A DNA stretch of 64,000 nt from Megalopta genalis. Its lineage: Eukaryota; Arthropoda; Insecta; Hymenoptera; Halictidae. The number at the start of each line of letters is the position of its first letter. The stretch's first letter is position 1. Below are positions 32,924 to 44,571 of the stretch, piece after piece. The translations under genes and the position numbers were made by a program. The notes beneath the pieces were generated by a model. That model saw nothing but the letters and a program-made list of their open reading frames with translations. It was not told the origin of the DNA and did not search any database. The stretch covers positions 2,532,501 to 2,596,500 of the forward strand of contig NC_135030.1 of NCBI RefSeq assembly GCF_051020955.1, given 5' to 3'.

Positions 32924-33721
32924 TATCGATACACGTGTGCCCGTGTATTAAAGAGTACACAGATTAAAACACGGATATACGAACCAGCCGTACACACGTA
33001 TACTTTAGATACACGTGAAAAGGAGATCGCTAATGCGAACCGTGCTCATCACAGCGCGTTGATGCTCGTTCGGGTTCCTTCGCGGCTCACACTCGCGTGC
33101 ACGCTTTCACCGAATCGGGATCGTCTGACACGCGAACAAGTGTGCATCGGCACGCGTGCGACGCCGAGCTTTCCGTATTTTCATGCATTGCATCCAACCA
33201 ACGCGCGCCCGCGTTCTCTGCAGTTATCCCGCGCGGCGGATATTTCACGCGGATCTTCCGCTCCGTGCCGCCCCGGGAAATGCTCTCATTGTTGCGATGC
33301 TGCCCCCTTTTCTCGTAAATACAAGGACGAATGCGGCGCGAAGGGAGATCGCACGGACCTAAAAAGCTTATTCAACGCGCGGCTTAAATCTCCCCACTGA
33401 TTTTCGATAATCGACATTTCTTGCGCGTCCGTTCTCACTCTTCGGAACGGAATTGTTTCCTCGTATTTCAAGATTGATTTCTGCGACGATTCGGTTGCGA
33501 AAAATTGGAACTGACGAGGGCTAACCTGACAACTCTGGGTGTGACGAAATATTTCGTCATGCTGGGAAGACAATTCCAATGGGCATGAAGACCCGTTAAA
33601 ACGTGGTGTGACGTTAAATAATAACACTTCGAATTTGCACAGTTTACTTTCAAACGTCACTATAATGTGTTTTATATGTAATACACTACTGGTGTCAGGA
33701 AACAACGTTAACCGATTTCGA

Positions 33722-33722
<1 letters not shown>
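32924..33722. other. GC-rich stretch without recognised gene
   Basis: 33000-33400 is GC- and CpG-rich. A 163-codon plus-strand frame (32909-33400) and overlapping frames on both strands are unrecognised. Confidence 0.4.
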
Positions 33723-33781
<59 letters not shown>

Positions 33782-33890
33782 ACTTATATTTATATTATAA
33801 ATTTAAACAATGATTTCGGTAACTTATATTCAGTGACTTATTTTATATATATATATAAAGTTATAATTATATATATATATATATATATAA
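33723..33890. repeat. (AT)n microsatellites
   Basis: Two AT runs (33723-33776 and 33846-33889) separated by AT-rich DNA that repeats the words GTGACTTAT and TTATATT. Confidence 0.9.
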
Positions 33891-34061
33891 GCGATAACAG
33901 GTTAGCGAAAACTTGAACGGTGAGCAACAATAAAGGACGAAATGAACGGTGTAGTCACTTTATTATTCATCTAGATTGTTAGATTGTTAACAATAGTACA
34001 GGACAGAGATTGCGAAAAATATGTTTCTCTTAATTGCCATTAAATTATTTAGTAAAAGTTA

Positions 34062-34364
34062 TTGTTTGCCTCGGCTAAACTTTTCCTTGCGGGTTTCTAT
34101 CTTTTTCCATTTTTCAGTGTACATTCCAATGGATTTTGTCGAGAAAAGGGCTAAACTTCTCCTTGGATGTTATTCCAAGATTGTTAAAAGATTAACAAGG
34201 TTAAAGAGAGGTTAACAAATGAATTCAGGGCTTATTTTAATTACATTCCTAGATTCAGGACTTGGATTTTTCGACTTTTCTCGACATAATCCATTGGAAT
34301 GTACACAGTAACGTCAAAAAATGTAGAAATCCCGAAGGAAAATTTTAATCGTTTGCCTCTAATT
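34062..34364. repeat. Palindromic repeat of about 300 bp
   Basis: The left arm (AGTTATTGTTTGCCTCGGCT onward, with CAGTGTACATTCCAATGGAT) pairs with the right arm (ATCCATTGGAATGTACACAG to CGTTTGCCTCT). Part of it resembles 30730-30870 and 38970-39060. No coding. Confidence 0.7.
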
Positions 34365-34411
34365 ATATTAATTCTTCCACAATAGCGTCAATACGACACA
34401 AGAATTACATA

Positions 34412-34663
34412 TTAACCCTTTGCACTCGAAACTGCATTTCAACTGTAAATCTAAAATAATATTTCTGACTTATGGTATTTCCATTTTATACGACAAAGTG
34501 CATTTTGTGCATATGAGATTGAGTCCTGCGATGATTTGCAATGACAGTTATACTATTAACAATCTTTAAAATTTAAACTTTATTAATACAAAAATTATCT
34601 TGGAACGCGAATGAACAATTCCAGTGGTGCCAGTGGAGTCACCGCTCGATTGCAAAGGGTTAA
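34412..34663 (+). mobile_element. piggyBac-type MITE (252 bp)
   Basis: TTAA at both ends (34412-34415 and 34660-34663), with termini CCCTTTGCACTCGA and TCGATTGCAAAGGG. A second copy in opposite orientation is at 37847-38078. TTAA targets and CCC-starting ends are typical of piggyBac elements. Confidence 0.85.
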
Positions 34664-36093
34664 GTTGGAAAAATGAGGGCCAAATAAAGGTAAGAAGATG
34701 TTCGAACATTAACGTAACTCACGGTATCCGTCAAAAATACATATAGAAAACCGAGAGAAAGCGGGCTATGACTATGTCATAGCATATTTCTAGCTAGCTA
34801 AACTATGATCGAATAAATATTTATAAAGAATTCGCAAATTGGGGTTGATGCTTGTGGGTGGATCGGTGGCTTGTCGGTCGGTTCTCCCTTTGTTTCTGAA
34901 CCACTGTCCGAATAAACGGTGAAACGCGGAGGGGAGAAAGACCGTGTTCAAAGGAAGAAACGCGGCGTCGCTTCCGTTGATACGCAAAAGGGGGATGCGA
35001 AATGACGAGACGTCAAACCGACGCGACTGTCAGCCTGTCAAACCGTTGCGGGCCCCTCTGCGGGATTGGCTCGGGCGACGGATAATGCGGCGCGCCGCAA
35101 TGTCAAAACGCTTGAACGAGCAGCGACAAGGCGCGCGCGAGCCTCCGCAAAATATACGATCCGCGTTACGCCCGATGGTGTAAGCGGCAACGAATTTACA
35201 ACGATCGTTGCGTTAATTCGGCTTTTTGTCTCTGGCCGCAACGCGACGAATCAACATCCATCAGCGACTGTACGTTCGAGGACAGTCCGGGCCCGTGTAC
35301 GCGACCGTTTGAATAATTCGGGCCGACGTTTCGGCGGGATGATCATCCAAACGCAGTTTTTCATCCTGACCGAACTGAATTAACTGAATAATTATTGGTC
35401 GTTGTAGACGCTGTTCGTTGCGATAATTAGCAGTGTTTCAGCAAGATTTACGGCGACGCAGTTGTTCGAATTTATAACTGTGTGTGTGTGTGTGACTGAT
35501 TTTTCAGGATATATTCCAGGTTTTTTTTTCGTTTTGTTTCGATTAAGTCGGCGCATATGAAATGTTGGATTAAATATTGTAATAAATTGTTGGGGTAAAT
35601 ATTGGTCTCTCTGCTTGCGTTGCGTTTCTTGCTCTCTGCTTCCTCGTTTACAATTCTTATTGGGCATTGTCAGCGTCCTACTTTACCGAAAGAATTTTCT
35701 CAAAATTCTGTATTTTTGTAATTTATTTCGAGTCTCGTCTGAATACGAATTCTGCGAATATTTGTTTCGATTTTCTTGTAAGTCGTGCGAAATACCATTG
35801 GGAGGACCCCGCTCGAAAAGTCTATCGAAGCAGATGGTCGTATTTTGATTGAATGAACATTTTTCAAACGAATATACAAGGTTTTTAGTATTTATTTAAA
35901 AATCGAACATTTTATATGCACTAAGCTAATACTATCGGTGGAGGGGAGGGGCATTTGTGAAACGTCTGCATACGAAATATGTATCTTTACGGCTGGCTGA
36001 AGATGAAAATGACCTCAAAGTTGTCGATTAGACACTCAATATTCAGTGACAAATTAATCAAAATTAATAAGTAACATTTAAAGTACTAATATA
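34664..36093. other. No gene; GC-rich 34930-35350
   Basis: The GC-rich patch is open on both strands (105 codons at 35066-35383) without recognisable domains. A short (GT)n lies at 35480-35493. Confidence 0.45.
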
Positions 36094-36459
36094 CAAGGTG
36101 TTCCGAAAATGTCTCGCAATCCGGAAATGAGAGGCTCCTGAGGTCATTTGAAGCAACTTTTTCCTTTGCGAAAATTTTCTCCGAGGCTTCGTTTACGAGT
36201 TATTAACGAAAAACACTGACCAATAAGAGGCGAGCTCGACTGGCGCGCGGCGGCCCAGCCAACGAGTGCGCGGAGCCCAGTACCGCTCATTGGCTCGGGC
36301 CGTCTCGCGCCAAATGATCTCACCTCTGATTGGTCACTGTTTTCCGTTAATAACTCGTAAACGAAGTGGCGGATTGCATTTTCGCTAAGGAAAAAGTTGC
36401 TTCAAATCACCTCAGAAATCCCCTACTTTCGGATTGCGAGACATTTTCGGGACAGCCTG
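36094..36459. mobile_element. Palindromic MITE P3 (366 bp)
   Basis: TA at 36092-36093 and 36460-36461; ends CAAGGTGTTCCGAAAATGTC and GACATTTTCGGGACAGCCTG. The core (GGCGCGCGGCGGCCCAGCC) belongs to the same subfamily as P6 at 57966. Confidence 0.9.
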
Positions 36460-37846
36460 TATAATTAAAGTAAATTGGCTAGATAATTCTTTTAAACGTC
36501 TATAAAAGAAAATACAAAAGTGCACAATGTATTTCACAGCAGGTGGAAGAAAATTCACAAGATTAATTCTTCGACAAATTGTGAAGAGAATGAAGAATAG
36601 CAAAATTGCAGTTTTGTCTTCGTTTTCAAGGTATTGGCAATTATAGATTGACATTAGTAGAGCATAAATCAGATGTTCTATCAAAGAAACCATAATTATT
36701 AATGACTTCAAAACGAAGTCAAAATTTCAATCCATTTATTCGTATTTAGTTTTTTATCTTTTAGATTCCCTCTTTTAGATTTATATTACCATGTATACTT
36801 TCGTATCTTTATTCACTCATTAATTAAATTATGAAGAAAATTGGAAACATACTATGCTCATTATTTCGGTAAATATGATATTGCATTAATACATTTTTTA
36901 AAAGTGTTCACTAATTTAGAAGATATTAACGAGAAATGATACCTGAGAATTTCATTAACAATGTTATTAATTTGTTTTCATTTCCATTCCGATCATTAAT
37001 TTTCACTTAAATAATTAGTGGAAAAATAACTATATATCTTACATTTTACCAAATTAAGTATAATAATCTTTATAATAAAAATCATTAATTTTCACTTTGT
37101 TCGATTTATTTTATATTCATTTTTGTAATTATACTAATAATTTTAATAATATCTTTATTTAAAAGATCTACATCTAGTCATTCAACAAAATGTTTTATGA
37201 AATTTTAAAAACTTATTTAAACCTCTATAATTTACTAATTATATTAATAATAATTATTTACCAATCACTATATCTCTCTCTGTAAAAACTTATTTAATAA
37301 AATAATAATAATAATAATATTTCTGATCATTTTCACTCCATTGACATAAAAACGAGTAGTTATAAAAAAAACATACGTGTCGAATATTTTTCCATACTTT
37401 ACGTCTGTCCTAACAACAAGTTCCATTACCATCGACAATTTCGAATTGGATGATATTCCGTTTCAGAAATGAGCTGGCAAATGTATTTCAATTAAATGAT
37501 GCACGCTTCGGTAAGTTAATTTGAAAAGCAATCGATCGTGAAGACGTTGCCCTTTGCAAATATTACATCATTATAAAGTGAATATAATGAGGCGTACAAT
37601 GTTTATGGAAATTCACGTTTCCATGCACCATTTCATGGGAAGAGGAATTAAACACGACCTCGCTGCTTCAATGAATAGCGTTACTATGTAAAGAAGGAAA
37701 TAAATCTGTCTGAAGTTTCATTAAAATAATTTAATTCGCTTCGTTTAACATCAGCAGAAATTGAGTATGCGTGGATAAAATCGCGGTATGAGTGTAATAA
37801 ATATGGCAGAGTAGGGTAAAATGGAACAATCATGTTTCTTTTTTTT
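36460..37846. other. No gene seen
   Basis: Very AT-rich; a 99-codon minus frame at 36412-36711 overlaps the end of P3 and is not credible. Confidence 0.5.
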
Positions 37847-38078
37847 TTAACCCTTTGCACTCGAGTGGCGACTCTGAGGCACCATTAAAATTTGTTATAT
37901 CGCGCTTCAAGATAGCTTTTACATTAACAAAGTTTAGATTCAAAAAATTGTTAAGAATGTAACTGTTGGGCGAGTCATGTGCATAAAATGCATTTTGCCG
38001 TATAAAATAGAAATACTATGAGTTAGAAAAATGATTTTATATTTTAGAGTTAAAATAGCTTTGAGTGCAAAGGGTTAA
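37847..38078 (-). mobile_element. piggyBac-type MITE (232 bp)
   Basis: TTAA at 37847-37850 and 38075-38078; termini CCCTTTGCACTCGAG and GAGTGCAAAGGG. The interior matches 34412-34663 in reverse orientation (the GCATAAAATGCATTTTGCCG region pairs with the CAAAGTGCATTTTGTGCATA region). Confidence 0.85.
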
Positions 38079-38964
38079 ACAAGAGTTGCGGATCAGTTGG
38101 TATAATGGTCATCAACAGACCCACGTCCGCGTTATTTTTTAAGTTGCAGCGTTTAAGAAATTTGTGGTGTTAAAGTTGCAACATTCCTTTGGCCTTTCGT
38201 GTATATTTTAAAATTTTTATTTAAAAAATTAACGGTAAGTACAGCATTAAATTTTTTAGGTTTCGAACTGTTTTTTATTTCACGCTGAAGAGTAAATATG
38301 TAATGTTCAATAAATCTCCTCATGTGGTGCAGTACGTTATTGAAAATAATTTATATTTCCAATTGAACAAACGTCCAAGGAGGACACTTTCCATGAAAGT
38401 AATATAATTTGTATAATTGTAAACTGAGAAATCGGTATTCGATCGTGGTAATTCTAGCGTCAAACAATATTGAATTTGGTGTCTTTGCGAGTCGTGTCGC
38501 TTCCGAAAAACGTCAGTGTACCAGGACGATACCGTGTCATCCGAGAAACAGCTGCACTTTTTCGTGCACGGCGGAGATGTGTTGCAAGTGGAAGATTCAC
38601 CCGTGATAACCTTGTTCGGACGAAATATACCGAGGAGCACCGGCAGAGTAGTTTAATTTCACCTTTCGACGAGCGGATCCCGAAAGAAAACGTCGGACAG
38701 AGCGGAAGCCGACCCCCGCGTCATATCGATTTTCGTTTCGTTTGATATTTCAACGGTGCGCATCACCGGTGAAACTTCATCGACGCCACCTCGTCGAGAA
38801 ATCACATTATCGAATTCGTACACTGATAGCCGGGGCCACGGCGTTGTTGCGCACGACGGTGGACGTTGTACGAAGAGCTTCGTTAACTATTTCCAAATTA
38901 ACCAGGGCGGCTCTTGCAATCTACTGTCGCGAATTCGGCTCCTTATTATTAGGTCTACCGGAAA
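38079..38964. other. No gene seen
   Basis: Frames of 91-106 codons on both strands near 38320-38745, none recognised. A family 3 TIR (TTAGGTCTACCGGAAAG) lies at 38949-38965. Confidence 0.45.
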
Positions 38965-39301
38965 GTTTTTTTTGCATTTTTCTTGGTACAAAGGTCATTG
39001 AGATATACACTGGAAAGTCGAAGAAATAAAAATCCTCGAGGAAAAGTTTAACGATAAAGCAAATGTCGAATTTTTACAATACTGAGAAACGAGATTTGTC
39101 AAATAAGATGCTCATATATTAAGTCTACCGGAAAGTTCTGTCCGATAGTGTCACTTCAAGTTTCAATCCATATGCACACGTTGATTCGAGACATATATGA
39201 CTATCTCTCTTTATCGTTGCATTTACACGCATGTACTCTCCTAAATAAACTGAAACAAAGATGTCTCGTGTCATTATTAAGCGAGACGCGATCGTGAAAA
39301 C

Positions 39302-39613
39302 ATGGCTACTGATGATAATGCCAGACCACATGCTGCTTTGGCGACTCGTCAGAAAATCGCAGAGCTAGGCTGGAAAATTCTGTCGCATCCACCATACTCC
39401 CCGGACCTAGCACCCTCCGATTATCGCTTGTTTCTCTCTTTGCAAAACTTTTTACAGGAAAAAAAATGCAAAACTGAAGCTGATGTCAACCGAGCACTAG
39501 TTGAGTTCTTCGCCTCTAAAAATAAATCATTTTTTAAAAATGGCAAAGTATATTCTATATATATAATATATTCTAATATCAAAGTATATTCTAATATTCA
39601 AAGTATATTCTAA
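39302..39613 (+). pseudogene. Mariner transposase fragment overrun by minisatellite (family 3)
   Basis: It begins MATDDNARPHAALATRQK and keeps the second Asp (residue 5) and third Asp (residue 40, APSDYRLF). After SFFKNGK it leaves the mariner sequence and reads minisatellite codons to a chance stop. About 25 native C-terminal residues are lost relative to copy a. Confidence 0.88.
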
Positions 39614-40235
39614 TATTCAAATTCTATATTCTAATATTCAAAGTATATTCTAATATTCAAATTCTATATTCTAATATTCAAAGTATATTCTAATATTCAA
39701 AGTATATTCTAATATTCAAAGTATATTCTAATATTCAAAGTATATTCTAATATTCAAATTCTATATTCTAATATTCAAAGTATATTCTAATATTCAAATT
39801 CTATATTCTAATATTCAAAGTATATTCTAATATTCAAATTCTATATTCTAATATTCAAAGTATATTCTAATATTCAAATTCTATATTCTAATATTCAAAG
39901 TATATTCTAATATTCAAAGTATATTCTAATATTCAAATTCTATATTCTAATATTCAAAGTATATTCTAATATTCAAATTCTATATTCTAATATTCAAAGT
40001 ATATTCTAATATTCAAATTCTATATTCTAATATTCAAAGTATATTCTAATATTCAAATTCTATATTCTAATATTCAAAGTATATTCTAATATTCAAATTC
40101 TATATTCTAATATTCAAAGTATATTCTAATATTCAAATTCTATATTCTAATATTCAAAGTATATTCTAATATTCAAAGTATATTCTAATATTCAAATTCT
40201 ATATTCTAATATTCAAAGTATATTCTAATATATAT
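39550..40235. repeat. 19/21-bp minisatellite inside mariner
   Basis: About 35 units of TATTCTAATATTCAAAGTA (19 bp) and a 21-bp variant in which the end reads AAATTCTA. The two variants alternate in a largely regular higher-order pattern. Confidence 0.95.
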
Positions 40236-40334
40236 ATATATATGAAAGTATATTCTACAATAAATATTATTAAATGTATGATAATTGTGTTATATTTCAA
40301 TCCAAAAACGGACAGAACTTTCCGGTAGATCTAA

Positions 40335-40670
40335 TAGTATCACGGGTAACCAACTCGGCGACATCAATTTTGTGCTGTCGCTCGCGAAAATGTATCCAAC
40401 AGAAACTGTCCGATCTTCGGAAAATTGTCAATGTTTGAACTGTTGCAATTCCGTAAAAAAGATTCGCAGGACGAATGTCCGCTTAACGAAGAATGATTTT
40501 CATTTGTACGTGTCATTTCAGAATCAATTTTTAAACTTGTTGTTGCCTTAAAAAAGCTTACACGACAATTCCTCATGGCAATCTAAAGATAAATATCGTG
40601 ATTTTGAAATCTTTGAACACTTTCAGCCCGAGCTTTTTCTATTATATCAAATAGAAAACGATGAGAACAT
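40335..40670 (+). repeat. Flank shared with 62021-62305
   Basis: DNA outside the family 3 TIR (TAGTATCACGGGTAACCAAC onward, with TGTATCCAACAGAAACTGTC) recurs next to the copy at 61160. The repeat runs for some 330 bp with small indels. It holds a short frame (LGDINFVLSLAKMYPTETVR), but the differences between copies change amino acids freely, so it is not called a gene. Confidence 0.8.
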
Positions 40671-40761
40671 TACACTAGTGCAAAAAGCACCTTGCACAGC
40701 AAGATAGAACTATCTTAGAACGCCCATTGAGAAAGGTCTCGTGAGATGGACATGAAAAATA

Positions 40762-40973
40762 CAGTAATTTCTCCCTAATTCGCGCTCAGATTGCGCACAG
40801 AAATGAACAATTTGGGAAACGGAGATACGATTATTAGAGCCTTGCGGCTCGTTTTTATAATCACCGATTGTCAACAACTATGAAAGACGCAAGGCTCGAA
40901 TAATCGTATCCCCTCTTTCCAAATTTGTCCATTTATGTGCGCAATCTGTGCGCGAATTAGGGAGAACTTACTG
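40762..40973. mobile_element. CAGTAA-type palindromic MITE, complete (212 bp)
   Basis: The left terminus CAGTAATTTCTCCCTAATTC and right terminus GAATTAGGGAGAACTTACTG pair with each other. Arms of about 90 bp flank a loop at 40850-40885. TA precedes the left end. This is the reference copy for the partial ones at 6734, 17395, 30184, 48086, 48283 and 55895. Confidence 0.88.
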
Positions 40974-42245
40974 ATATAATCGAAAACTGTCTCGGAGCAA
41001 ACTAGAATAATCTTAGAACGTCCATCGAGAGAGATCTCGCAAATAAATAATATTCAATACACCTGCACACGAAAAAAAGAATGATCTCGAGATAAAAAAG
41101 ACACGAATCACGATATTCTTAGCTCTGAACCGAACGAAGTTCTCCTGGCACATTTTTTTCATATCAGATCAGATCGACATATTTCTTGATATTTCAATGT
41201 ACAGTGCAAAATAAACACCCCGTATATCCTTATCGTGGCCACGACTTATGGCTGAAAATGTATATCAAAATTGATCCCATCCTTCAAGATCTGTGCCACT
41301 GATTTTGCCCGAACCTGTACAATTTTCACCGTCTACATCGAGTCGTCGCGAAGTAGATCGAAGCTGCACCGAGGAGCGTTCACAGTCGGAGTCGAATCAG
41401 AGATTGCTTTTCCGGATTGATCGTCGCATCGCGCAATTACTACCTCGGACCTTATTAAGAGGACTTCACTGTTGATCACCGTGCGTACGAGATCTCTGCC
41501 GCGAAACCGAGAACAAAGCGAACCGGACAAACGAAATTCTCTTTTCTTCGACGAGTTGTTGCGTCCACGATGAAGTACGCGAGACAAGCTCAAACAAATC
41601 CGATGCGAATTGGAGGCGCACGCAAGCGCACGGAATATATTGCATATGATCGTAGAACGGGCACCGCGAGAGAAGGAGGCAGCGAGCATGGAATTGAAAC
41701 GTATGGCCGGCGGATAATTAAAATTTAGTTGGTTTGTAAAACACGGCGAGCATGAATTTCGGCCGCGTGTTGTATTTCCGCGGAAGCTCGTCGCGGCACT
41801 GACTGATATTCCCAGCTTCATGGGTTCCCGTGGTAGCTAGGGAACGGTTTTACGTCTCTCTTATTCTTTCTCTTTCTCTTCGACATCTCCCTCGCCCTCT
41901 CTCGCTCCCACCGTTCCGCTCCCCAACGATCCTACGGGGTATTGAGTCCGCGGGATACGAAATTCCCGTAACAGAGGGTGCCGTTTAGTAAACGCTTTAA
42001 ACCAATTTCAAAACAGACTCGGCAATTCCGAACCGTGTTGGTTTTAATTAAAAATCTTCGTGTCCCCGCGCGGGTTCAGGCCGTCGCGGCAATCGTCGAG
42101 TCCGCAAACCGATCCGAAAATTTCGCCCGGAAAAAACCGCGCCGATGAAACTCTCTTCGAATCGACCGTCTTCACAATTCTCCGTCTCGAGGAACTTTTG
42201 ACGAATCCGAGCGTTCAATTATGAATTTCCTTAAGGTTTATTATA
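40974..42245. other. GC-rich single-copy DNA, no gene recognised
   Basis: 41290-42190 is CpG-rich, with a 162-codon minus-strand frame (41333-41821) and no domain I can name. A pyrimidine tract CTTATTCTTTCTCTTTCTCT lies at about 41860. Could be a host exon or regulatory island; unproven. Confidence 0.4.
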
Positions 42246-42410
42246 TGCGCGAATATTATAAATTATGATATATATTAATAATTATAATATTATATATAAT
42301 ATAATATAATATTATATATATAATATAATATAATAATATATAACAATTATAATATTATATATATAATATTATAATTATTAATATATATTATAATTTATAA
42401 TATTCGCGTA
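42246..42410. repeat. AT-rich palindrome (165 bp)
   Basis: The left arm starts GCGCGAATATTATAAATTAT, and the right arm ends TTTATAATATTCGCG. Most of the interior pairs as well. Confidence 0.85.
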
Positions 42411-42464
42411 TATAATAAAATATAAATAATATTATAAATTATTTATAAATATAATATTATATTA

Positions 42465-42650
42465 AAATAATATTATATATAATATAATAATAATATATTA
42501 ATAAATTATAATATATATTAAAATAATATTATATATAATATAATAATAATATATTAATAAATTATAATATATATTAAAATAATATTATATATAATATAAT
42601 AATAATATATTAATAAATTATAATATATATTATTATTAAATTATATTCGC
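42465..42650. repeat. 56-bp AT-rich tandem repeat, 3 copies
   Basis: ATAAATTATAATATATATTA recurs at 42501, 42557 and 42613. The array ends in ATTCGCGAAT, again the terminal word of the neighbouring palindrome. Confidence 0.85.
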
Positions 42651-44350
42651 GAATATATGTCGACAAGCTATATTAGCTCAGACCGTTGCACTAATCTGTC
42701 GAATGTTTGCGCAAACAAAAATTCGCAAGTTACTACGGGGAAAGTAATAACAAATTTTCAGCGATTGCTTAAATATCGACATCGTTATTTGCAAACTACA
42801 GACGCCGATATGAAATCGTTCGTGCGTCGCGAATCTTTATGCTAGTATAAGCTTGAATCCCATTAAATTATCGAAATCGAAATCTATATGTGCTCCACTG
42901 AAATTCATATTAACGTCCGTGGAAACGAAAGGGGTAATCAATTTTTATGAAACTTTTACTTGTACCGAACGTTAGAAAATTTTATACGCTATAAACCATC
43001 GGTAGACACATCGATAAATTTTAAAGATGATTTTAAAAAAAAATGCAATGGTTATAAAAAATAAACTTTTACGTATCGTGATTACTAATTAATGGTTATT
43101 CGTAATCAAAAATTATTCACGTGATTTATAAATGGCTACTGATAACCAAAAAAATTGTAGCTATTTATAATCATTAACCAGCGAAACATTTCGATTGATT
43201 TTTCATTTAATAAAGCTTATATAGCAATTGTATTAGATAAACATTCAGCCATTTAGTATTTCTAAGCATCATAAAATGCTTGCGTTTCATCCGTTTTCAT
43301 AGTGATTTTATGCTTTGTGATATTATATCTGTCTAGAATACAAGAATTACGGAAACTTTATTCAATTAAATTGTAAAACTAAAATTACTAAAATATCTAT
43401 TAATGATCTTTCTAATAACTATTTTTAACGAATACATGAAGATTGATTGAAGAAATAAATGTTTCTTTAGTTCCAGTTCTTTTAAGATCGCATCGCAATG
43501 CATCGATAAGCGCGCAACTGTTTCGCTTGAACAATTAAGTGCAAGCTCGAAGCCATCGCTGATTTCATATCTAATCGGATGGCCGAAGGGGCCGACAAAG
43601 AAGATACGCACTGCGCACACGCAATCTATCCCTCCGCATTACAATTGCTGAATCTTTACGAACAATTTCCCCCACGATGAAATTAACAGAAGACCTGACC
43701 GAGAAATTTTGGCCGGATTGAAATTAATAGCTCGCTGGCTGTTTAAATTAATTATCGCCAATTGCTCGAATGTTAATAGTTTCCGGTTAACAGGAACCAT
43801 CCTATATCGGATTACGATTTCTGCAATAGCGAGCCTAATGTATAATAATAATACACTAAGCATACGTACGCGCGCGTGTAGCATTGATAACGTAATTGAT
43901 AATATAACATTAGTAATGAATGCGTTGATTGTAATTATAATGAAATTAATATCTATGTCTTGTGGTGCTTCAAGGATTCGGAATTTAACGGAAAATATAA
44001 TAGTATGATAGAATATAAATTGTAACTAACTTTACTTTGTGTATTCAAAATGTTCTATGTATATTTACGATGACTAAATAAATTATTAGGCAATACCATA
44101 AGACTGTAGCATCTTTTATCTTTTCGAGAATTATTCTTTTTTTTTATCGAAAGACAACTGTTTTTAATGTATAACATATTTAATATAAACATTACAGTGT
44201 CTTAGAAGAACTATCACACAATATTCATAATAAGAAAATTAGTTTGCTATTAAAGATTTAAAATTTGTTTCGATGGTTGACAATAAATTTCAAGGTTATT
44301 GAAATCGGACATGCCTCTCTTAAACTGTATATTTACCAAATTTATAAGTG
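42651..44350. other. No gene seen
   Basis: AT-rich; frames up to 99 codons (43709-44008) without recognised domains. Confidence 0.5.
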
Positions 44351-44571
44351 AACACTGAAAATTGCATAAATATAGATCTATAATATAGATAAATATATTA
44401 TAAATATATTATATATAGATCTATAATATAGATAAATATATTATAAATATATTATATATAGATCTATAATATAAATAAATATATTATAAATATATTATAT
44501 ATAGATCTATAATATATATTATAATATATTTATCTATATTATAGATCTATATTTATGCAATTTTCAGTGTT
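44351..44571. repeat. AT-rich palindrome with 43-bp repeats
   Basis: AACACTGAAAATTGCATAAA at the left pairs with TTTATGCAATTTTCAGTGTT at the right, arms about 50 bp. The interior has the word ATAGATCTAT at 44372, 44415, 44458 and 44501, a 43-bp step. Confidence 0.9.

Larger units (their letters stand above)
39119..40334 (+). mobile_element. Family 3 mariner with minisatellite (copy b)
   Basis: TA at 39117-39118 and 40335-40336; TIRs TTAAGTCTACCGGAAAGTTC and its near-complement at the right end. The same 5' joint as copy a sets the ATG directly before the second Asp. The 3' coding end has been replaced by the minisatellite at 39550-40235. Confidence 0.9.

Noticed and set aside
40285..40551. 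Possible conserved gene shared with 61956-62222
   Set aside because: The shared DNA is explained by duplication with the mariner; differences between the copies alter amino acids and lengths without restraint.
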